A stretch of DNA of 64,000 nt from Chloroflexota bacterium (GTDB lineage: Bacteria; Chloroflexota; UBA11872), in assembly GCA_022825895.1 (NCBI GenBank), contig JAJDVX010000012.1, positions 1-64,000 of the forward strand. The letters run 5' to 3'. Below the pieces are notes generated by a model. That model saw only the letters and a program-made list of their open reading frames with translations. It was not told where the DNA came from and did no database searches. The first letter of the stretch is position 1; every line of letters starts with the position of its first letter. Of the stretch, positions 8,203 through 20,006 are shown one piece after another. The position numbers and the translations under genes are program-made.

Positions 8203-8970
8203 CTAGAACGGCAGATACGCGCGTCCCCCGCCGTCAACCGTAATCGCGCTGCCGGTCACATAACGACACTCGTCGCTGGCCAGGTACACGGCCGCCGCGG
8301 CCACATCCTCCGGCATGCCGTAGGCGCCCTGCGGGATCACCCGCGCCCGCTTGGCTCGGATTTCAGGGTCGCGAGCGCGCACTTCCGATCGCTCCACCCG
8401 AATCGGTCCCGGCGCGATCAGATTCACGGCTATTCCGTACGGCGCCAGGTCTACCGCCATCGCCCGCGTCAGCAGCCACAGCCCGCCCTTGCTCGCCGCA
8501 TACGGCGAGGCGTTGGCCTCCGACGCAAACGAATCCACGGAGCCCGTGTTGACGATCCGCCCTTCAATGCCCGCGTCCGCCATGTGCCGCGCCACCGCCT
8601 GCGCCACCACGAACGCCCCGGTCAGATTCGTATCGATGTAGCTGTGCCATTCCTCCAGCGCCACTTCCAGGAACGGACCGACCTGCCCGGTACGAGCCGC
8701 GTTGTTCATCAGGATGTCCAGCGTCCCGACCCGCTCCAGCGCTTCTTTCACGATTGCCGAAGCGCCAGCCGGCGTACCGACATCGCCCCGGAACCAGGTG
8801 ACCGTGCCACCGTCCGCTCGGATTGCGTCCGCGGTGGCTTCCAACAGGCCGACATCGCGCTGCGTCAGGATCACATGCGCCCCCTCGGCGGCAAACCGAC
8901 GCGCAATCCCGGCCCCAATGCCGCGCCCTCCGCCCGTAATCAGCGCTCGCTTGCCCTTAAGTCGTCCCAT
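8203..8970 (-). CDS. SDR family oxidoreductase
   Basis: This is an NAD(P)-dependent short-chain dehydrogenase of the classical type, 255 residues from the chosen start. Cofactor motif TGGGRGIG is near residue 12, NNAA marks the central strand, and the catalytic Ser and YAASK are present. The C-terminus DGGG is typical. I start it at 8970 because GAGGAG lies just upstream of that ATG and the Rossmann strand follows directly; the frame remains open to an ATG at 9027 that would add 19 non-conserved residues. The substrate is unknown. Confidence 0.88.
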   Translation of the reverse strand: MGRLKGKRALITGGGRGIGAGIARRFAAEGAHVILTQRDVGLLEATADAIRADGGTVTWFRGDVGTPAGASAIVKEALERVGTLDILMNNAARTGQVGPFLEVALEEWHSYIDTNLTGAFVVAQAVARHMADAGIEGRIVNTGSVDSFASEANASPYAASKGGLWLLTRAMAVDLAPYGIAVNLIAPGPIRVERSEVRARDPEIRAKRARVIPQGAYGMPEDVAAAAVYLASDECRYVTGSAITVDGGGRAYLPF

Positions 8971-9093
8971 CGGCCGCTCCTCGCCAATCGTGCGCGTCCG
9001 CGAGTTTGCGCCGCCTTGCCCGGGCATTCAATCCGACCGGATCGGCAAGGCAATTCACCGTTCCGGTAGGCCGCATGCCGTAAGGTTGACTCC

Positions 9094-10638
9094 ATGCGAC
9101 GAACGCTTGCCGCGATCCTCTTAATCGTCCTGGCTGCCGCGTGCGAGCCGGGCGCGTCGTCCTCAGCGGTCCCACCGGCGGCGCCACGAACGCCGCCGCC
9201 TGCCACCGTGGAGTCTCCCGTACGTGGCGGGACTCCGTCGGCTCCCGCAGTGCAGTCGTCCGCCACCCAGGCTCCCGCGGAATCCCCAGCTCCGGATGCG
9301 CCCGCCGCGTCGCAGGCTGCGCAGACCGCCGCACCCGCCACCGCTGTACCGACGGTCGTCGTTCCAACGCCAACGCCCACGTCGACGAGCGAGCCGACGC
9401 CGACGGCCGGCGTCGACGTTGCCGCATCTCCAGCAGCCACCCAGGCGCCGGCTGCTACGGCGACCCCGGAACCCACGCCGGAGCCCACGCCGACTCCGGC
9501 TCCGACTCCCGAGATCGTCGCCACGCCACAGCCCGCGCCCGCCGGCGGCTTGGTAATCGACGTGCAAGTCGTGGCCGCCGGATTCGATCGCCCCATATTC
9601 GTCGGCAACGCCGGCGACGCCAGCGGCCGGCTATTCGTTGTTGAGAAGCAAGGTCGGATTCTGGTGGTCCAGAACGGTCAGGTCCGCGATGAGCCATTCC
9701 TCGACATTACCGACCGCGTTCGATCGGATGCCTACGAGCAGGGCTTGTTCAGCGTCGCCTTCCACCCCGGCTATCCCACCAACGGCCGCATCTTCGTGGA
9801 CTACACCGACCACAACGGCGACACCGTGGTGTCCGAATTCGCCGCCGATCCAGGACAAGCCAGGGCCGATCCGCAGTCCGAGCGAGTGCTCCTGCAGATC
9901 GAGCAGCCGTACCAGAACCACAACGGCGGCATGATCGCCTTCGGCCCGCGGGACGGTTATCTCTACATCTCGGCGGGCGACGGCGGCTCCGGTGGCGACC
10001 CTCTTCAACACGGTCAGAATCCCGGCACCCTTCTCGGCTCGTTATTGCGCATTGATGTCAATGCCGAGTCCGGCTACGCCATTCCCGTCGACAACCCCTT
10101 CGCCAGCCAGCCCGACAAGCGCGCCGAGATCTTCGCCTACGGCCTGCGCAACGTCTGGCGCTTCTCGTTCGACCGTGTCACCGGCGATCTTTGGCTTGCC
10201 GACGTTGGTCAGAACGATCTGGAAGAGGTCCACCTGGCCCTGGCGCCGTTGCGCGGGGGGCTCAACTACGGTTGGAACATCATGGAAGGCAGCGTTTGCT
10301 TCCCACCCATCGTGCCCAGGTGTGCAAGCGAGGGCCTACAGATTCCAGTTGCCGAATACGGCCGCGATTTCGGCTGCTCGATCACCGGCGGCTACGTCTA
10401 CCGCGGCCAGGCCTTCCCCGCGCTGGCCGGCGCCTACATCTTCGGCGACTACTGCAGCGGCCGCGTCTGGACGCTCCAGCTCGACGATCAAGGCGCCTGG
10501 CAGATGGTCCAACGAGCGGACTTCGACTTTCTGATACCGACCTTCGGCGAGGGCGGTGACGGCGAGATCTACGTCACCGATGACGCCGGCGGCCGCCTGC
10601 TGCGCCTGATCGCCGTCAACGAACCCCCGTCGGGCTAG
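9094..10638 (+). CDS. PQQ-type sugar dehydrogenase lipoprotein (GSDH family)
   Basis: This is a glucose/sorbosone dehydrogenase-like beta-propeller, 514 residues. The N-terminus is a lipoprotein signal (basic MRR, hydrophobic core, LAAAC with Cys 17). A long Pro/Thr/Ala linker follows (about 20-150, with TPTPTS and PEPTPEPTPTP units), which would hold the enzyme away from the membrane or wall. The catalytic domain shows GDASGRLFVVEKQGRI, NHNGGMIAFGP, YISAGDGGSGGDP and AYGLRNVWRFSFD, all typical of the Aldose sugar dehydrogenase/YliI-like family, which uses PQQ. No PQQ biosynthesis genes are in the window. Substrate unknown. Confidence 0.88.
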   Translation: MRRTLAAILLIVLAAACEPGASSSAVPPAAPRTPPPATVESPVRGGTPSAPAVQSSATQAPAESPAPDAPAASQAAQTAAPATAVPTVVVPTPTPTSTSEPTPTAGVDVAASPAATQAPAATATPEPTPEPTPTPAPTPEIVATPQPAPAGGLVIDVQVVAAGFDRPIFVGNAGDASGRLFVVEKQGRILVVQNGQVRDEPFLDITDRVRSDAYEQGLFSVAFHPGYPTNGRIFVDYTDHNGDTVVSEFAADPGQARADPQSERVLLQIEQPYQNHNGGMIAFGPRDGYLYISAGDGGSGGDPLQHGQNPGTLLGSLLRIDVNAESGYAIPVDNPFASQPDKRAEIFAYGLRNVWRFSFDRVTGDLWLADVGQNDLEEVHLALAPLRGGLNYGWNIMEGSVCFPPIVPRCASEGLQIPVAEYGRDFGCSITGGYVYRGQAFPALAGAYIFGDYCSGRVWTLQLDDQGAWQMVQRADFDFLIPTFGEGGDGEIYVTDDAGGRLLRLIAVNEPPSG

Positions 10639-10692
10639 TCCGCCGGCCGCGGACTGCCGCTTCGCAGCGCCGATCTGCCGGTCTGGGTGCGG

Positions 10693-11505
10693 TTAGACGT
10701 CAAACACCTCGTCCGACACCGTCCCCGGAATCCGTTTCCCGCGGATATGCACGTAGCCCCGCACCGCCGGCGAGCCTGGAATCTCCCTGTCGTTGATCGA
10801 GTTCGACCGCATGTAGTGCGTCGCGTAGCCGCGCCGCCGCGTGTCCGTCTCGTTCGGCCCGCTGGCGTGGTACGTCAGGCTGTGGTGAAAGCTCACGCTG
10901 CCGGGCCGCAGTGGCACCGGCACCGTTGGGTAGTCCCCTCCGAACTGTCCTTCGATCGTCGGCCGCGACGTCGGCGGAATGATCGCCCAGCGGTGACTCC
11001 CCGGAACCATCCACAGGCAACCGTTCTCGATCGTCACGTTGTCGATCGCCGCCCAGGCCGAAATCAGGTCCATCGGAAAAATGTTCTTGAACGACGCCGA
11101 GTCCTGGTGCCACTCCTTCGCCGACCCGTGGCGCGGCGGCTTCATGAAGAGCTGGTCGCCGTACAGCGTGATGTCGTCCGTGTCCATCAGGTCCGCGATC
11201 ACGTCCACGATCTTGGGGTTGCGCGCGTGCGCCCGCAGCACCTCGTCCTCGGGGACGATGTGGGCCAGCTTGCGCGTGGCCATGACGCGGTTGTCGACTT
11301 TGTCCTCTTCCTCGCGAAACGGCGCTTCCAGCTGAATCGTGCCCTCGACGATGTGTTCCGCCTTGCCCGACGCGATCAGGTCCGCCCGCTCGGCCAGGAC
11401 CGCGATCTCGTCGGCGTCCAGCAGGTCGTGGACGACCGTGAACCCGTCGCGCAGGAACTGATCAACTTGTGATTGCGAAAGCGTGCGGAGTGTGCTGACG
11501 GCCAT
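10693..11505 (-). CDS. Phytanoyl-CoA dioxygenase (PhyH) family protein
   Basis: This is a non-heme Fe(II)/2-oxoglutarate dioxygenase, 270 residues. The iron-binding triad is visible as WHQD (H133, D135) and the distal His in TYHASGPN (H213), with R224/R225 placed to hold 2-oxoglutarate. ENGCLWMVPGSH is the usual family motif between them. The ATG at 11505 is preceded by GGAGG at 7-8 bases. The family covers lipids, secondary metabolites and phosphonates, so the true substrate is open. It is a single gene, convergent with the sugar dehydrogenase on its left. Confidence 0.9.
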   Translation of the reverse strand: MAVSTLRTLSQSQVDQFLRDGFTVVHDLLDADEIAVLAERADLIASGKAEHIVEGTIQLEAPFREEEDKVDNRVMATRKLAHIVPEDEVLRAHARNPKIVDVIADLMDTDDITLYGDQLFMKPPRHGSAKEWHQDSASFKNIFPMDLISAWAAIDNVTIENGCLWMVPGSHRWAIIPPTSRPTIEGQFGGDYPTVPVPLRPGSVSFHHSLTYHASGPNETDTRRRGYATHYMRSNSINDREIPGSPAVRGYVHIRGKRIPGTVSDEVFDV

Positions 11506-11595
11506 GTCAAGCCTCCAAGCCGGCTGAAAGACCCTACGGTTCAGTACCGAAAGAATATACGACCCGCGCCTCCAGTGCCGGGTCTATCGGAGCGC

Positions 11596-12198
11596 TCAGC
11601 CGCCCGCCTGGCGGCCCGTCTCCGTCTCCCACTTCGCCTTCGCCGCCGGCCACTCGTCATCGAGGATGGTCATGTGCACGGCGTCCACCCAGCGGTCGTC
11701 CACCTTGTCGCTGCGCCGAATCACCCCATCCGGTTGAAAGCCGGTCTTCTCATAGGAGCGGATGGCGCGTCGATTGGCCGGCTCAGGGCCGATGGTGACC
11801 CGATTCACGCCCTTCACCTCGAACAGGTGCTGCAGCAGCGTCCGCACGGCCTCGGTTCCCAGACCCCGGTTACGGTCTGCGGGCTCACCGATGAGGATGT
11901 CGATCCCCGCCGACCAGCGTTCGTTCAGGTAGGGGTGGAAGTATTGAATCTCGCCCACCGGGCGGCCCTGGTCTTCGATGACGAAGCGCCAGCTCGGCGC
12001 GTCCTCCGCCACCAGGTAGGTCTCGTGCGCCTGCGCCAGGGATTCAGGCGGCCGGCCATAAAACTCCTGCACCCCCGGATCGGTCAGCCAGCGCATCAGC
12101 ATCGGCAAGTCCTCGGGCGTCAGCGGCCGGAGGCGTAGCAGAGGTCCTTGAATCGGCTCGTGGTCCGTCGGATCGGGCAACTCGACGACTCGGGCCAT
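11596..12198 (-). CDS. GNAT family N-acetyltransferase, AAC(6')-like
   Basis: This acetyl-CoA-dependent transferase is related to the aminoglycoside 6'-N-acetyltransferase/RimJ-type branch, 200 residues. LRLRPLTPEDLPMLMRW opens the fold, GIDILIGEPADRNRGLGTEA is the acetyl-CoA-binding loop (R/Q-x-x-G-x-G/A type), and NRRAIRSYEKTGF is the usual last helix. I use ATG 12198; the frame is open upstream to 12423 but that stretch covers the start region of the divergent gene and is not conserved in character. Whether it acts on a drug, a protein or a small metabolite is not known. Confidence 0.82.
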   Translation of the reverse strand: MARVVELPDPTDHEPIQGPLLRLRPLTPEDLPMLMRWLTDPGVQEFYGRPPESLAQAHETYLVAEDAPSWRFVIEDQGRPVGEIQYFHPYLNERWSAGIDILIGEPADRNRGLGTEAVRTLLQHLFEVKGVNRVTIGPEPANRRAIRSYEKTGFQPDGVIRRSDKVDDRWVDAVHMTILDDEWPAAKAKWETETGRQAGG

Positions 12199-12322
12199 GC
12201 GGCGTCCTGGCGCGTGGACTCGGGGAGTATTCGCTCCACCATACGCGGCCCATTGCGGCCCGAACGGATGCATAGGCGCACGGACTATCACGCCATTCAT
12301 CTGGGCTACAGTCCAAGCCCAA

Positions 12323-12880
12323 ATGCCCCAGCCACATCCTGTGCCCGCACCCCCTCCACCCTGGACGATCCGTGCCGCGACCGTGAACGACGCCGAGGCA
12401 ATCGAAACCGTCCGCATTGCCACCTGGAAGGCCTGCTACCGGGGGTTTCTTCCCGACACCTATCTCGACGACCTCGAGGTGGAGTCCCGTAGGGTCGACC
12501 GCATCCGCCAGGGCATCGAACGCGCGGATGGCGCCGTGCGCGTCGTCGCCGTCGCCGAATCCCGGGTCATTGGCATGGGCATGGCCGGTTCTCCGGAGGA
12601 GCCTGAGTCGGACTCGCAAATCGGAGAGCTCTATGTGCTCTACGTGCTGCCCGGCTGGCAAGGGCAGGGTGTTGGCCGCGCACTTTGGCAACGAATCTCG
12701 GCCGGTCTGTCCGCCCGCGGCTATCGCACAGCCATCCTTTGGACCCTGCGAGACCGTTCTCCCACCCGCCGCTTCTACGAAGCAAACGGCTGGAGGTTCG
12801 ACGGCGCCGACGACGAGTGGGGCGAGGGCTTCTCGATTCCCATCGTCCGCTACTCCTGCAATCTCGGGCGGTCGGCGTGA
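12323..12880 (+). CDS. GNAT family N-acetyltransferase, tandem copy 1
   Basis: This N-acetyltransferase has 185 residues. It shows IRAATVNDAEAIETVRI at the N-terminus, a core LYVLPGWQGQGVGRAL (acetyl-CoA loop) and RRFYEANGWRFDG near the end. The next gene encodes a clear paralogue with the same blocks in the same order. The ATG at 12323 is chosen because conserved sequence begins soon after it and the ATG lies just past the divergent start at 12198; the open frame extends up to 12197. The stop TGA overlaps the GTG start of copy 2. Substrate unknown. Confidence 0.82.
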   Translation: MPQPHPVPAPPPPWTIRAATVNDAEAIETVRIATWKACYRGFLPDTYLDDLEVESRRVDRIRQGIERADGAVRVVAVAESRVIGMGMAGSPEEPESDSQIGELYVLYVLPGWQGQGVGRALWQRISAGLSARGYRTAILWTLRDRSPTRRFYEANGWRFDGADDEWGEGFSIPIVRYSCNLGRSA

Positions 12881-13413
12881 CCGCGGCACGACCTTGGACG
12901 ATTCGAACGGCGACCCTCGACGACGTCGAGGCCTTCGAGGCCGTACGCATCGCGACCTGGAAGGCCTGCTTTCGCGGGATCGTCTCGGACGAATTCCTTG
13001 ACGGCCTCAGGCTCCCGCGGCACCGCATCCAGCGGTGCCGCGACGTGATCGAAGACTCCGAAGGATCGGCGGTGGTCGTGGCCTGCGCTGGCGATCGGTT
13101 CATCGGCATGGGCATGGCCGAGCAGGCGAGCGACGCCTGCCTGGAAACCGGCATGGGTGAGATTCGCGCCCTCTATGTCCATCCCGACTGGCAGGGGCGC
13201 GGCGTGGGACGGGCGTTGCTCGGTGCCCTGATTATGGCGCTTCGCGACCGCGGCTATCGCGCCGCCGTCCTCTGGACCCTGCGTGACTTGACCTCGACCC
13301 GCCGCTTCTACGAGGCCACTGGCTGGACCTTTGACGGCGCGGAGGACACCCACGACTGGCACGGCCTGGTCCACCTGGTCCGCTACGCCCGCGATCTCAC
13401 CGAGTCCGCGTGA
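12877..13413 (+). CDS. GNAT family N-acetyltransferase, tandem copy 2
   Basis: Paralogue of the preceding gene, 178 residues from a GTG that overlaps its stop (GTGA). Shared blocks include RIATWKAC, IGMGMA, WQGRGVGRAL, RGYRAAVLWTLRD and RRFYEATGW. The frame is open upstream into copy 1, but those residues do not resemble a GNAT N-terminus. Its own TGA overlaps the GTG of tag, so copies 1 and 2 and tag form one translationally coupled unit. The pair looks like a local tandem duplication. Confidence 0.85.
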   Translation: MTAARPWTIRTATLDDVEAFEAVRIATWKACFRGIVSDEFLDGLRLPRHRIQRCRDVIEDSEGSAVVVACAGDRFIGMGMAEQASDACLETGMGEIRALYVHPDWQGRGVGRALLGALIMALRDRGYRAAVLWTLRDLTSTRRFYEATGWTFDGAEDTHDWHGLVHLVRYARDLTESA

Positions 13414-13973
13414 ACCGCCCCCGCTGCCCCTGGGCCGGCGACGATCCGCTGATGCAGGCCTACCACGACCAGGAGTGGGGCGTCCCCCTCCACGATGACC
13501 GCGCCCTCTTTGAACTCCTTACGCTCGAAGGCGCCCAAGCCGGCCTTTCCTGGCGGACCGTCCTGCACCGCCGGCAGGGCTATCGGGAGGTCTTTGACGA
13601 ATTCGATCTCGAGCGAATCGCCGCCTACACTGCCGCCGACATCGAAGCCCGCCGCGCCGACCCCCGAATCATCCGCAACCGCGCCAAGATCCAGGCCACG
13701 GTAGGCAACGCCCGGGCGGCGCTGCTAGCCATCGACGAAGTCGGCTCGCTGGATGCGCTCTTCTGGTCCTTCGTGGGCGGTCGTCCGCTACGCAACGCCT
13801 TCTGCAGCCTGGACGACATCCCAGCCAAAACCGGGGTTTCCCGCGCCATGAGCCGCGATCTCAAACGCCGTGGCTTCAAATTCGTCGGCCCCACCATCTG
13901 CTACGCCTTCATGCAAGCCGCCGGCCTGGTTAACGACCACCTTGTCACCTGTTTCCGCTACCACGAAGTCTGA
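13410..13973 (+). CDS. tag: DNA-3-methyladenine glycosylase I
   Basis: This base-excision enzyme removes 3-methyladenine from alkylated DNA; 187 residues, the normal size. RCPWAGDDPLMQAYHDQEWG at the N-terminus, LEGAQAGLSW, IIRNRAKI and HLVTCFRY at the end are the family blocks. The four zinc ligands expected for Tag (an N-terminal Cys and His and a C-terminal His and Cys) are present in CPW, YHD and NDHLVTC. The GTG start overlaps the stop of the second GNAT gene. Confidence 0.93.
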   Translation: MNRPRCPWAGDDPLMQAYHDQEWGVPLHDDRALFELLTLEGAQAGLSWRTVLHRRQGYREVFDEFDLERIAAYTAADIEARRADPRIIRNRAKIQATVGNARAALLAIDEVGSLDALFWSFVGGRPLRNAFCSLDDIPAKTGVSRAMSRDLKRRGFKFVGPTICYAFMQAAGLVNDHLVTCFRYHEV

Positions 13974-14006
13974 CCGGCAACCGCCCGTAATCCCGGTTGT
14001 ACGCTC

Positions 14007-14015
14007 TGGTATAAC
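14007..14015 (+). promoter_or_regulatory. Extended -10 promoter candidate of the VOC gene
   Basis: TGGTATAAC contains the TGn extension directly before a TATAAC -10 box (14010-14015). No good -35 is seen at 16-18 bases, which extended -10 promoters can do without. Transcription would start near 14022, about 39 bases before the ATG at 14061. Confidence 0.4.
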
Positions 14016-14060
14016 GAGGCTGCACACCCAGCGCCTGTGCAGGACAAAGGAATCGTGGCC

Positions 14061-14447
14061 ATGAACACGGAACCACTCTTCAAGGCGGCCCGCCCCTACC
14101 AGGAGGATGTCCTGGCGCTCCCGGTGGCGGACTTGGACCAGGCCTCCCAGTGGTACGCCAACGCCTTGGGCCTCACCGAAGTGGAACGTCGCGACGACCC
14201 CGTGCCAGCCGTCATCATGCAGCGCGACGGCGTCCAAATTGGCTTCGCCATCAACGGCCGCAACCCGGGCAATGAAGGCGCCGCCATCCTCGTCAGCGAC
14301 ATCGATCGCGCCCGCCGCGAACTCGAAGCCAGCGGCCTCACCCCGGGCGAATCACGCATCGACGACCACGATGGCCAGAACATGAGCGTCTTCTTCCTGG
14401 TCGCCCCCGACGGCCTCTGCTACTACTTTTACCAACCCATCGACTAG
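14061..14447 (+). CDS. VOC family (glyoxalase/bleomycin-resistance fold) protein
   Basis: This 128-residue protein has a single vicinal-oxygen-chelate domain pair: VLALPVADLDQASQWYANALGL opens the first beta-alpha-beta unit and ILVSDIDRARREL the second, with FFLVAPDGLCYYFYQ at the end. Such proteins bind a divalent metal and act in isomerisation, dioxygenation or drug binding; which applies is not clear. The start at ATG 14061 is preferred over the GTG at 14037 because AAAGGA lies 9 bases upstream of the ATG. Confidence 0.82.
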   Translation: MNTEPLFKAARPYQEDVLALPVADLDQASQWYANALGLTEVERRDDPVPAVIMQRDGVQIGFAINGRNPGNEGAAILVSDIDRARRELEASGLTPGESRIDDHDGQNMSVFFLVAPDGLCYYFYQPID

Positions 14448-14503
14448 ACGGAGTCAGTCCCGCGCTGCGGCACTGACGACCGGCAGTCGAATCGGAAGGT
14501 CAG

Positions 14504-15856
14504 CTACCGCTCGCCTGCCATCGCTCGCAGCCTCGCCACAAACGACGCCTCATTCACCTCAACCGCCCCAACCGGAATCGGCCGGTCTGCCGCCACTGCC
14601 TCTCGCACCAATGCCCCGTACGACAGCCCCAGCGGCAACACGCCTTTGGCCTCCAGCGTCTCGGCCCGGTCGATCAGCCCGTACACCAGCCGCCCACCCG
14701 AGCCATCCAACGTGTCTCCCGGCCGCAGGTCGCGCTTGGCATACGCCAACACCTCGGAGGTCGGTGTTTCCTGCGGCATTCCCGAGGAGACCCCCAGCAG
14801 CGCCGCCTGCGCAATGCTCAGCGGCGTCTCGATCCCGCACAGGTGGTACTCCCGAAACAGCGCCATCCGCCGCCCATCGGCCGACACCCGCGTCCCGTGG
14901 ATCTGCATGTCTTCCCTGATATGCCCGCGGTCTGACGTAACCACGGCCCACACGCCGTCGGCGATGTTCTCGGCTAGCTCCGACACCCCGTCCGCCCCCA
15001 CGCCGTTCGCCAGGTCCACGACCCCGTCGCCGTCCAGTAATCCGCCGGCCGCTGTACGCGCAAACAGGTCCGCCAACTCATCCAGCCCCGCCGACGGCTC
15101 GTGCATCCCTCGTCGGTCCGGCGGCAGCCCCGTCATGTTCGACACGGCGCACATCTCGATCTGTGCCTTCGACCCGTCGCGGAACGAGTTGTACATCTGC
15201 GCGTTTAGCCGCAGCCGCTGAGCCGCCGCCGTGTCATACCCCAGCCGCGCCAGCGCCCGCTCCGGGTCCCCGTGCCGATCTTCCGGATACCGCCGCGTGC
15301 CGCGTCCAACCGCCACGACTTCCAGACCCAGCGCCTTGGCCCAGTCGTACAGTTCCATGATCGCCACCGGCTGATCGCCGGCCGCCAGGCTGTACACCAC
15401 CCCCTGCCGCCGCGCCTCCCGCGCCAGCGCCCACCCGCAACTCACGTCGGCCTCAACCGTCACCATCACCACGTGACGCCCCTGTCGCAGGGCGTTCCAC
15501 GCATTGCGAGCCGCCACCTCAGGAATCCCGGTCGCCTCCACCAATACCTCGATCGGCGTCGACTCCAGCACCTCCGCATCCGGCGCCAGCACGGCCGTCC
15601 CTGACTCTAAGGCCGCGGCAGACTTACGCGCGCTTTCGCTGCGCACCCACTGTCCGTCCGTCCAGCCGGCCGCCTTCAGGGCCTCGGCCCCGTTGTCCGC
15701 GTTCGGATCCGCCACCGCCGCCAGCCGCAACCCATCGATCTGCGCAATCTGCGCCGCCACGCTCGTCCCAAACCGCCCGGCCCCCGCCAGCCCTACCGTC
15801 ACCGGCCGCTCGGCCGACGCCCGCTTCTCCAGCCGCTCCAGCAACAATCGCAGCAT
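14504..15856 (-). CDS. Oxidoreductase with homoserine-dehydrogenase-like Rossmann domain and SAF-like C-terminus
   Basis: The N-terminal part is a dinucleotide-binding domain ([18 protein letters not shown] near residue 20, then [11 protein letters not shown]) related to homoserine dehydrogenase and Gfo/Idh proteins. The middle contains [15 protein letters not shown] and [12 protein letters not shown]. The C-terminal 90 residues ([24 protein letters not shown]) look like an SAF/AFP-type domain, as in sialic-acid synthase or FlgA-like proteins. The family is widespread in catabolic clusters and poorly characterised. The ATG at 15856 is used because it lies close to the Rossmann strand; the frame is open to 15958. 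Neighbours do not reveal the pathway. Confidence 0.7.
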   Translation of the reverse strand: MLRLLLERLEKRASAERPVTVGLAGAGRFGTSVAAQIAQIDGLRLAAVADPNADNGAEALKAAGWTDGQWVRSESARKSAAALESGTAVLAPDAEVLESTPIEVLVEATGIPEVAARNAWNALRQGRHVVMVTVEADVSCGWALAREARRQGVVYSLAAGDQPVAIMELYDWAKALGLEVVAVGRGTRRYPEDRHGDPERALARLGYDTAAAQRLRLNAQMYNSFRDGSKAQIEMCAVSNMTGLPPDRRGMHEPSAGLDELADLFARTAAGGLLDGDGVVDLANGVGADGVSELAENIADGVWAVVTSDRGHIREDMQIHGTRVSADGRRMALFREYHLCGIETPLSIAQAALLGVSSGMPQETPTSEVLAYAKRDLRPGDTLDGSGGRLVYGLIDRAETLEAKGVLPLGLSYGALVREAVAADRPIPVGAVEVNEASFVARLRAMAGER

Positions 15857-16006
15857 CAGACCGCACGCACCTCTCTTGGGGGCAACTGCCGCAACCATAG
15901 CCCGCCGTCCAAAGAGTCCGATCAGCGGTGTTGCAGGCGCGCGCGTTCCATCCCGCAAAAACCGCCGGCCAACAGCTTCGCGCCCAATCGCTTAAGCTGG
16001 AGCGTT

Positions 16007-18955
<2,949 letters not shown>

Positions 18956-18993
18956 GGCGCCTCGACACGTCTGAATAGAAAGGAATCAGCTAC

Positions 18994-19959
18994 GTGGAAG
19001 GAATCGGCGGCTTCTTTACGGTTATCGCGATAATTGTTCTGTACTTGCTTCCAACAATCGTAGTTTCCACCAAGATTCATCGCGAAAAGACAATGGTAAT
19101 CGCGCTTAATGTCTTCCTGGGTTGGACACTGATTTGTTGGTTTATTGCCCTCTATATGTCGCTCTCGCGAGAAGGCCTTGAACAGCTGCAAGCCAATCAG
19201 GCGATCACCGTTGACGCGCTGAAAAGCCAGTACGAATCTGAGATCAAGGAGCTTCGGCGTAAAAACCGTGAGCTCTACAGTGCACAACGACCTCAACGGA
19301 CGGCCGACTCATCGCAATACGACGCGGAACTCTCCAACCGCCAGGCCGAACTCTCCACCCGCGAAGCCGAACTGGATAGCCTGAAGTCGGAATACGAGGA
19401 GAGACTGCGCGCGCTCTCTGAAGAAGACCGCCAGGCCGCCAGCCAGCCGCAGGCCCAGGTCACTGCCGCGCCGCAGCCCGAGGACCAGCCGAGCCCGGAA
19501 CCGCAGGGTCTCCCGGCGCAGGCCGAATACGAAGGCGAGGCGCTCTACGTCGTCATCCCCAGCCAATTCGAGCGCGTCGTCGCCGAAACCCTCAGCCGCC
19601 GCTTCAGCGATCAAGAGGTCGAAGTCGAGGACGCCGCCGCCAGCCGGGGCATCGACCTCAAGCTCTTCGAGTCCGGCGGAAGTCAATCGCAGCCATCAGC
19701 CATCGTGCAGTGCAAGCTGCAAGCCCATGACGATGCCGTTGAGTACCGGGCCGTCAGCGACCTCCTCGGATCCATGTCGCTCCACGGCGCCCAACGCGCC
19801 TACCTCATCACCACCGGCAACTTCTCGGACGACGCCCAGCGCATGATCGAGAGCGGAACCATGAAAGACCGCCTCTTCCTCATCGACGGCATGACCTTCA
19901 ACCAGTGGCGCACCCAGGCCGGCCTCGCCCCCGTCCACTACCTCAGCCTGGCGGGCTGA
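18994..19959 (+). CDS. Membrane-anchored Mrr-type nuclease fused to a superinfection-immunity-like domain
   Basis: This 321-residue protein appears to join three parts. Residues 8-55 hold two hydrophobic segments around HREKTMVIALNVFLGWT, which resembles the Imm/superinfection-immunity family of small phage membrane proteins. Residues 60-145 are a charged, heptad-like coiled coil (SRQAELS-type repeats), followed by a Pro/Gln linker (149-178). Residues 183-305 look like an Mrr_cat restriction-endonuclease domain: FERVVAETL, D221 in GIDLKLF, VQCK (Q239, K241) as PD-(D/Q)xK catalytic residues, then LLGSMSLHGAQRAYLITTG and FLIDG. GTG start, with AAAGGA 9 bases before it. Base composition changes inside the gene: 23 of 60 bases are G or C at 19021-19080, against 42 of 60 at 19501-19560. 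Family matches were made by eye. Defence function is inferred. Confidence 0.7.
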   Translation: MEGIGGFFTVIAIIVLYLLPTIVVSTKIHREKTMVIALNVFLGWTLICWFIALYMSLSREGLEQLQANQAITVDALKSQYESEIKELRRKNRELYSAQRPQRTADSSQYDAELSNRQAELSTREAELDSLKSEYEERLRALSEEDRQAASQPQAQVTAAPQPEDQPSPEPQGLPAQAEYEGEALYVVIPSQFERVVAETLSRRFSDQEVEVEDAAASRGIDLKLFESGGSQSQPSAIVQCKLQAHDDAVEYRAVSDLLGSMSLHGAQRAYLITTGNFSDDAQRMIESGTMKDRLFLIDGMTFNQWRTQAGLAPVHYLSLAG

Positions 19960-20006
19960 TCCGTCGTCCCGGCACCCACCCGGCTCGTAACGAAGGACAG
20001 GCAACC

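Noticed and set aside
6733..9069. Two long plus-strand open frames (323 and 426 residues) over the ankyrin and SDR genes
   Set aside because: Arg/His/Pro-rich with no recognisable fold; the minus-strand genes show clear repeats and catalytic motifs.
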